Below, one piece after another: positions 23,016 through 27,808 of a DNA stretch of 27,808 nt (positions are counted from its first letter, which is position 1; the number at the start of each line of letters is the position of its first letter). The stretch is from CAYJLC01 sp044426355 (GTDB taxonomy: Bacteria; Bacillota; Clostridia; Oscillospirales; Butyricicoccaceae). Both the position numbers and the translations under genes were made by a program. Below the pieces are notes generated by a model. The model saw only the letters and a program-made list of their open reading frames with translations. It had not been told where the DNA came from and did not search any database. Location: NCBI GenBank assembly GCA_044426355.1, contig JAWXUO010000026.1, positions 1-27,808 of the forward strand, written 5' to 3'.

Positions 23016-24659
23016 TTATTGAGTAAATTCTAAATTGTCAAATTTTGTTACAGAGATAACTCCAGATTCGCTTTCATAATAAGAAATCGAAACTTTGTCT
23101 GAAACCTCAGTTATAGCAAGTTCGCTACTTAGAGTGTTTACTGCTGAGAAAATTTTATTAGGCACAGAATCTATAATAAATTTATAGTCTAAACTGCCAC
23201 CGTAAGTTTCGCTAGATATACGAATTATAGTACCTTGTTTTGTAATTTCTTCGCCTTCAGGTTTTGCAAAAGAATTTGACGTTCCAAGGGTTGTTTCGTA
23301 GTCACGAAGTGCAGCAGAAATATTTTCTCCAACACCAACGCTTGATATATCAGAAACAGAAACAAACGCATATTGTTTAATTAGCCCACTATTGTCTTTT
23401 AAAGTCATAAAATATGTTGCGACACCATTATGGTTTATAATGATAGGGAACGACGAGTAGTAGCCATATTGTTGAACTTTACCCTCGGCAGAAAGTTTTG
23501 CTGCATATTCTGTAGCACCACTAATTTGGTAAATTTTAGATTCTTTAGTTACCATGTTTACCATGATGAAACCAATAGCAGATTCGTCAGAACCAACGCT
23601 TGTAAGCCCTGTAAATAGATAGCAATTACCGTCATTATAAATGATAATTTCACCAGTACTAGACTGGAATTTATCTTGGTTTGAGAAATTAAAGATACCG
23701 TGGATATATTCTCCTTGGTTATTAATTTGGTTCATAATAAAATATTGTGGTTGAACTCTATCTACCCAGTCAGGTGTGTTATCAAGTCCATATTCACTAA
23801 CTTCGCCTGTTGTAGCATTTAAAACTAAAATACCAGTGGCTTCAGGAAGTGAAAAAATCCAATTATTTGCATATGTTGTAACAATCCAATGAGGAACGCC
23901 ACTATCGTCTATTTCAAATGAATAGTCAGTAAGTCCTGTAAATAAATACCCTTTAACTATACGCAAATAGCGAGTTATGTCATCAAAAAAGTACGAATTT
24001 GGTTGATATTTAATTTCGGTATCCACAAATTGTATATCCTGTTGGTTTGTAGCAGAAACAGTGATATATCCAGCTGAACCATCTATATTTTTAAGCCACT
24101 TGAAAAATCCAGAGTGCTGAAGTGGAACAATCCACACAAGTTCGCCATTCACTTGCTGAATTACTGGTGTACCAACATAAACTTGGCTACCAACACCAGG
24201 ATTTTCACCTAGTTTTTTGTCGGCTAGAGATTTTGCTAGTGCTTGGTCTACTATAGGTATTTGAGATAAATCTAGTGCTTGAATATCTTGCGAAAACTCG
24301 GTTGTTTCTGAAACACCAAGCTGGTCACGATAAGCTTTAGAATTAAACAAAGGAGAAGAAATTATGTTTAAAAGAAAGAAAAGTCCCCATAAAACACCAA
24401 GAATTTTTACCAAACGTTTAAAACCTTGTGCAGTTTTGTCTATATCAAAGCTAAAACCACCATGCTCGTTTTGTTCCACACGTATTGTACTTAAAACGCT
24501 AAAGCTGTTTAAAATTATATATGCCGAGATAACAAAAAGCCATGTGAATGCACCATCTGCATACATAGGGTTAAGATTTTGTGGCGACACCACAAGGGAA
24601 ATAAGAAAAAATATAGTAAGACCTATATTTATTCCAGTACGAATTTTTTTCATATTCAT
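23016..24659 (-). CDS. Membrane-anchored protein of unknown function (547 residues)
   Basis: Three hydrophobic helices (about 8-24, 37-56 and 82-101) are followed by a large polar domain of about 440 residues, predicted to be outside the cell. That domain is rich in beta strands and shows a recurring pattern: GSAGYITVSATN, GVPHWIVTTY, ATGILVLNATTGEVSEYGLD and GFIMVNMVTKESKIYQISGA. The 'G-x-h-h-V-N-x-x-T-G/K-E' units resemble PepSY-like or beta-propeller-like repeats. I do not recognise a named family. The start, preceded by AAGGTAGGTG, lies 23 bases after the yitT stop, so the two are cotranscribed. A role as an envelope sensor or assembly factor is possible but unproven. Confidence 0.8.
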   Translation of the reverse strand: MNMKKIRTGINIGLTIFFLISLVVSPQNLNPMYADGAFTWLFVISAYIILNSFSVLSTIRVEQNEHGGFSFDIDKTAQGFKRLVKILGVLWGLFFLLNIISSPLFNSKAYRDQLGVSETTEFSQDIQALDLSQIPIVDQALAKSLADKKLGENPGVGSQVYVGTPVIQQVNGELVWIVPLQHSGFFKWLKNIDGSAGYITVSATNQQDIQFVDTEIKYQPNSYFFDDITRYLRIVKGYLFTGLTDYSFEIDDSGVPHWIVTTYANNWIFSLPEATGILVLNATTGEVSEYGLDNTPDWVDRVQPQYFIMNQINNQGEYIHGIFNFSNQDKFQSSTGEIIIYNDGNCYLFTGLTSVGSDESAIGFIMVNMVTKESKIYQISGATEYAAKLSAEGKVQQYGYYSSFPIIINHNGVATYFMTLKDNSGLIKQYAFVSVSDISSVGVGENISAALRDYETTLGTSNSFAKPEGEEITKQGTIIRISSETYGGSLDYKFIIDSVPNKIFSAVNTLSSELAITEVSDKVSISYYESESGVISVTKFDNLEFTQ

Positions 24660-24682
24660 AAAAATACACCTACCTTAATAGT

Positions 24683-25522
24683 TTATAGTTGATTTTTAAA
24701 ACCTTGTCCTAGCACTTCACGCACATCAGTTACTATCATAAATGAATGTTCATCTATACTAGACGCAATTTTTTTTATTTGTGGTAATTCTTGACGGCGT
24801 ACAGCACACATTATAACATTTTTGTTTTCATTTGTGTATGCACCAGTACCTTTTAGCAAAGTTACACCTCGTTTTTTAGTAGAACAAATTTCTGAAGCAA
24901 TTTCGGCATTTTTATCAGAAATAATGTATATTAATTTCGCAAGGTCAGGACCTTCTAAAACGCTGTCTATTACTTTAGACGAAATCCATATAACAATTGT
25001 TGCATATAATGCACTATTTAGTGTTCCAAAAACTAATGCACTAAGTGCAACGACAAATATATCGGTAAAAATTACAATTTGTCCTAAGCTTAAATGTGGA
25101 TAACTTAAACGCACAAGTTTAGTGATAATATCAGAGCCACCAGTAGAAGCACCAATGCTAAAGTTTATTCCAAGACCTATCCCCAAACAAACACCACCAT
25201 ATAAAGCACCGATTAAAGGCTCAGTTTCAAATGCTATAGAGTTATCTAAAATGTTCATTATAATAGAGGACACTACAACGGCATAAATTGTAATTACCAT
25301 AAATCGTCTGCCAAGCTTTTTGTAGCCGATAATACTTATTGGAATATTCAAAAGTATTATAAGTGTACCTGTAGGGATATTTGTTAGATGATTTATAATA
25401 ACAGCCATACCAGAAAAACCACCAGGGGCAATAGAGTTTGGCTGTAAAAAAACAGAAATGCCAATAGCATATAATAAAGCACCTAAGGTGCATTTTGCGA
25501 GGTCTTTAAAAAAAGCGTTCAT
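24683..25522 (-). CDS. YitT-family membrane protein (DUF161/DUF2179)
   Basis: The product has 279 residues with about five or six helices in the first 190, including FLQPNSIAPGGFSGMAVI (26-43) and SIGASTGGSDI, the conserved glycine-rich loops of the YitT family. The C-terminal soluble DUF2179 domain (about 215-275) has KKRGVTLLKGTGAYT and MIVTDVREVLGQGF. The length is standard. TAGGAGAATAT precedes the ATG. The biochemical function of the family is not established; transport of a small solute has been suggested. It is followed by the 547-residue gene and separated from the rnf-side genes by a terminator. Confidence 0.93.
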   Translation of the reverse strand: MNAFFKDLAKCTLGALLYAIGISVFLQPNSIAPGGFSGMAVIINHLTNIPTGTLIILLNIPISIIGYKKLGRRFMVITIYAVVVSSIIMNILDNSIAFETEPLIGALYGGVCLGIGLGINFSIGASTGGSDIITKLVRLSYPHLSLGQIVIFTDIFVVALSALVFGTLNSALYATIVIWISSKVIDSVLEGPDLAKLIYIISDKNAEIASEICSTKKRGVTLLKGTGAYTNENKNVIMCAVRRQELPQIKKIASSIDEHSFMIVTDVREVLGQGFKNQL

Positions 25523-25568
25523 ATATTCTCCTAATATAGTTGCATAAGTTTGGGGTAAAAGTGATTAA

Positions 25569-25588
25569 AATCCCACTTTTGTGGGATT
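25569..25588 (-). terminator. Intrinsic terminator at the end of the rnfB-linked genes
   Basis: AATCCCAC (25569-25576), TTTT, GTGGGATT (25581-25588) is a perfect eight-pair stem whose first base pairs overlap the stop codon of the 219-residue gene. On the minus strand it is followed by TTAATCACTTTTACC. It separates these genes from yitT. Confidence 0.75.
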
Positions 25589-26246
25589 AATAGATTACGG
25601 TTTCGATATTTTTCGATACATAGTATCCGTCGATAAAAGAGCTTGCAAAAACTTTTGGTTTTTCGCCTTTAGAACCATCTCTACCAATTGCTGAGTAAAA
25701 ACTTAGCATATCTCCATTTGAAAGCTCGAAACGCAAAACAAAAGTGTGTGTGTAACCCTCGTTAAAAGTTAAAACATCAAAACTTAAATTTTGAGTATTT
25801 GAAATTCCAGAAATTGTAGTATCGTTGCATAAAATAGAACATTTTCCAAAGTCTTTTAAAATTTCTACATTCGAACCATATGCAGATGTTGTTATTTTTA
25901 AGTTTTGGATAAAATCTTCTAAAATATTCATAGAATTTTGATTTTTTACATCATCACTGTTCTTTTGACTAAATTCTAGAGCAGTAATTTTATCTTTTGC
26001 GTATTTTAAACACAAAGATTTTAGTTTAGAATCAGAAATTAGATTATAAATTTCTTTATCGTCCGAAGTTATCGTTAGTTCTATATCTTCTGGAGCTAAA
26101 TTTTCCATAAGAATTTTTTTATAATTTATCATATCAGCAAATTTAGTAGGCGTTAGCTGTAAAGAAAATTCAGTAAGTTTTCTTTTGATTTTATCTTCAT
26201 CTTCTGCCCATTTTTGCATGAAATTTTTTGATTTATTACAATTCAT
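25587..26246 (-). CDS. Protein of unknown function (219 residues), last gene after rnfB
   Basis: No signal peptide or membrane helix is visible. The N-terminal half is charged and helical (WAEDEDKIKRKLTEF, then LKSLCLKYAKDKITALEF). The C-terminal half looks beta-rich: NLSFDVLTFNEGYTHTFVLR, SNGDMLSFYSAIGRDGSKG and SFIDGYYVSKNIETVIY. AAGGAG precedes the ATG, 12 bases after the stop of the DUF4015-like gene, so it belongs to the same transcript. I recognise no family. The order (Rnf subunit, anchored barrel protein, this protein, terminator) suggests a shared but unknown task. Confidence 0.8.
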   Translation of the reverse strand: MNCNKSKNFMQKWAEDEDKIKRKLTEFSLQLTPTKFADMINYKKILMENLAPEDIELTITSDDKEIYNLISDSKLKSLCLKYAKDKITALEFSQKNSDDVKNQNSMNILEDFIQNLKITTSAYGSNVEILKDFGKCSILCNDTTISGISNTQNLSFDVLTFNEGYTHTFVLRFELSNGDMLSFYSAIGRDGSKGEKPKVFASSFIDGYYVSKNIETVIY

Positions 26247-26258
26247 TAAATTTACTCC

Positions 26259-27233
26259 TTATTGTCTAATGAAATTATCAACGAGATATTCGTCAATAGT
26301 CGTAAAAATTACTTTATTTTCTACGTTTAAGTACTTATAATTATTATAAGTTGTATCGCTAGTTACATTTACAAATACAGAAAACACGTTTTTAGCAAGT
26401 TTTTCTACATCTTCGCCAGAAACCACATGATTGTCTGTAAAAGCAAATTGCGATAAATTTAGTGAAATTTTATAATTTTCTGAAAGCGTTTTTAGTCTTT
26501 CGGCTAAAATATCAGTTTTTGAAACTTCAGAACCATAAACAATGCTCATAAAATCTCCAAAAACAGGGAAGTGGAAATCAGATAATATAATTTCGCTAAA
26601 ACCAAGTGAGGTTAATTCATCTATAATAGCTGTTATGTAGTTAAAGCCATCATCAGAATATGGGTTTATCCATGCACTTTCATTATAATCTAGCCAATTT
26701 GAGCCGTCTGTATTCTCAAAAGCCGAAGTTTCATATAAAGAAGCGTGGTTATCATCAGAATATACATAAATTTCTGCAATTAATGTTATTCCCCAATCTG
26801 TAGCACGAGTTATAAAGTCGGTTACATTATTTTCAGACACAAGTAAATTATTATAAGGTATTTCTGACTGATAATTAAAACTACCGTCAGCGTTTTTCAT
26901 TGTTACAACGAAAGAATTAATTTCGTTTTCAGATGCCATTAACAAAATTTCATCTGCATAAGTTTTGTCATTAACCTTAGTTATATCTACATATAGTGCT
27001 TGCAAATTTCTATCTGTTACAACTATATCTAGTACATCGTCAGAATTATCATACATATGCTCGGTGTCTAAATCTTCTAAAGAATTGTTTGTATCATCGT
27101 TTGAATGGCTTTTTTGAATAAAGAGAAAAGCCACAGCAGAGCCTAAAACAAATAATAGAATAAAAAACAGTGCGTTTTTTATAGCCATTCGTTTTTTCAT
27201 TTTGGCATATCTTCTATAATTATTAGGATACAT
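26259..27233 (-). CDS. Membrane-anchored DUF4015-like TIM-barrel protein
   Basis: The product has 324 residues. A basic N-terminus (YRRYAKMKKRMAIKN) and one helix (18-40) anchor it, with the rest outside the cell after an acidic linker rich in Asp and Asn. The domain from about 75 resembles DUF4015 (putative GH13-type glycosidase): LQALYVDITKVNDK, EINSFVVTMKNADG, ITLIAEIYVYSD, SAWINPYSDDGFNYI and GFSEIILSDFHFP. Usual members read 'DEIQLDYIRFP'; here the acidic pair differs (SDFHFP), so catalysis is doubtful. It is shorter than full DUF4015 proteins (400 or more). AAAGGAGAAAAGCT fixes the start, 20 bases after rnfB. Confidence 0.78.
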   Translation of the reverse strand: MYPNNYRRYAKMKKRMAIKNALFFILLFVLGSAVAFLFIQKSHSNDDTNNSLEDLDTEHMYDNSDDVLDIVVTDRNLQALYVDITKVNDKTYADEILLMASENEINSFVVTMKNADGSFNYQSEIPYNNLLVSENNVTDFITRATDWGITLIAEIYVYSDDNHASLYETSAFENTDGSNWLDYNESAWINPYSDDGFNYITAIIDELTSLGFSEIILSDFHFPVFGDFMSIVYGSEVSKTDILAERLKTLSENYKISLNLSQFAFTDNHVVSGEDVEKLAKNVFSVFVNVTSDTTYNNYKYLNVENKVIFTTIDEYLVDNFIRQ

Positions 27234-27253
27234 AGCTTTTCTCCTTTCAAATA

Positions 27254-27808
27254 TTAAGCTGTTTTATCTTCTGTGTCTTTTGGTGGCACAGGAGCTTTTA
27301 CAACTGGTTTTCTTTCATTTACAATTAGTTTTCTTGGACACACAGGAACGCATTTACCACAGTTTTTACATTTATCGTAATCAATTATTGCGATATTGTC
27401 TTGAACGTGGATTGCATCAAATGGACATTCTTTTTCGCAAAGTTTACAACCGATACAAGATACAGAACATAAATTACGAGCGATGCCACCTTTGTCTTTT
27501 GAAGCACAAGCAACAAATACTTTTTGTTTTTCTGAAACAATTTCTATTAAGTTTTTAGGACAAGAAGAAACACATTTTGCACAAGATGTACACTTGTCTT
27601 TAATGATTCTCGCAACGCCATCTTCCATAACGATTGCGTCAAACGGACAAGCTTTTAAACAAGTTCCAAATCCTAAACAGCCGTAAGAACATTTTACAGG
27701 GCCACCTAAAACTTTTGTTGCAGCAAGGCAATCTTCAATGCCTTCATATGCAAATTTTTTCTGTGCGTTAATACCACCAGAACAACTAACGCGTATCGGG
27801 GAAAATGT
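27254..27808 (-). CDS. rnfB: Rnf complex subunit B, iron-sulfur protein (N-terminus outside the window)
   Basis: 184 codons of the C-terminal part are visible; the frame is open to the right edge. Rnf is a membrane complex that couples reduced ferredoxin:NAD oxidoreduction to Na+ or H+ export, and RnfB accepts ferredoxin electrons. Visible segments are VSCSGG, YEGIEDCLAATKVLGGPVKC, CSYGCLGFGTCLKACPFDAI with the typical RnfB spacing Cx3Cx5Cx3CP, then CTSCAKCVSSCP, CIGCKLCEKECPFDA and CKNCGKCVPVCP. The tail is Pro/Lys-rich (KAPVPPKDTEDKTA). In most Clostridia rnfB is the last gene of rnfCDGEAB, so the rest of the operon should lie to the right. The two genes to the left appear to be in the same transcript. 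Confidence 0.95.
   Translation of the reverse strand, partial: TFSPIRVSCSGGINAQKKFAYEGIEDCLAATKVLGGPVKCSYGCLGFGTCLKACPFDAIVMEDGVARIIKDKCTSCAKCVSSCPKNLIEIVSEKQKVFVACASKDKGGIARNLCSVSCIGCKLCEKECPFDAIHVQDNIAIIDYDKCKNCGKCVPVCPRKLIVNERKPVVKAPVPPKDTEDKTA

Noticed and set aside
25242..25493. A Cys/Tyr-rich 83-residue frame on the minus strand
   Set aside because: It lies wholly inside yitT on the same strand in another frame, without start signals; its composition is a by-product of AT-rich membrane codons.
1..27808. CRISPR arrays, prophage genes, toxin-antitoxin pairs or rRNA/tRNA genes
   Set aside because: No regularly spaced repeats, phage structural motifs, toxin-antitoxin gene pairs or conserved RNA sequences were seen on either strand.

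Overview
The window comes from a low-GC, anaerobic member of the Bacillota, most likely class Clostridia and probably close to Lachnospirales. The reasons are AT-rich sequence with strong AGGAG ribosome sites and TTGACA/TATAAT promoters, an Rnf subunit, an AdeC-type adenine deaminase, a Firmicute-length UxuA, a YitT protein and a MarR-controlled heterodimeric ABC exporter. No RNA gene identifies the genus.

Region 1 (1-5640) is a decaying surface-polysaccharide locus. At the left edge is the end of a probable IS30-family transposase. Next come a strong outward promoter, a fragment of a family-2 glycosyltransferase, one intact family-4 glycosyltransferase (402-1640), an asparagine synthase gene broken by a large internal deletion and frameshift, a broken family-4 glycosyltransferase lacking its N-terminus, and a Wzx-like flippase whose natural start codon may have been lost. 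A nested hairpin terminator closes the region.

Region 2 (5640-9300) is a two-gene purine salvage operon: an AzgA-type purine permease and adenine deaminase. It is followed by about 430 bases without a clear gene. This gap holds a cloverleaf-like multi-hairpin element, a second decayed copy of its first arm, a 22-base palindrome and several terminator hairpins.

Region 3 (9300-17310) concerns sugar acids. On the minus strand, uxuA and uxuB (D-mannonate dehydratase and fructuronate reductase) are followed by a tiny two-helix membrane protein. Divergent from uxuA is a lone lipoprotein solute-binding protein with no permease genes beside it. A tight plus-strand operon then encodes a D-2-hydroxyacid dehydrogenase, a TIM-barrel sugar isomerase/epimerase and a close relative of YiaK/DlgD (2,3-diketo-L-gulonate reductase). 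I do not recognise this three-enzyme combination as a described pathway. It is the best candidate here for new biochemistry.

Region 4 (17310-22690) holds a MarR regulator with its two-subunit ABC exporter, whose ATP sites are clearly asymmetric, and a separate aldo/keto reductase fused to a two-cluster ferredoxin tail.

Region 5 (22690-27808) is entirely minus strand. It contains a 55-codon membrane protein, a 547-residue membrane-anchored protein of unknown function, a YitT protein, a 219-residue unknown, a membrane-anchored DUF4015-like TIM-barrel protein, and the C-terminal part of rnfB, which runs off the right edge. The last two unknowns appear to be cotranscribed with rnfB.

Functions come from motif recognition by eye; no database search was possible.
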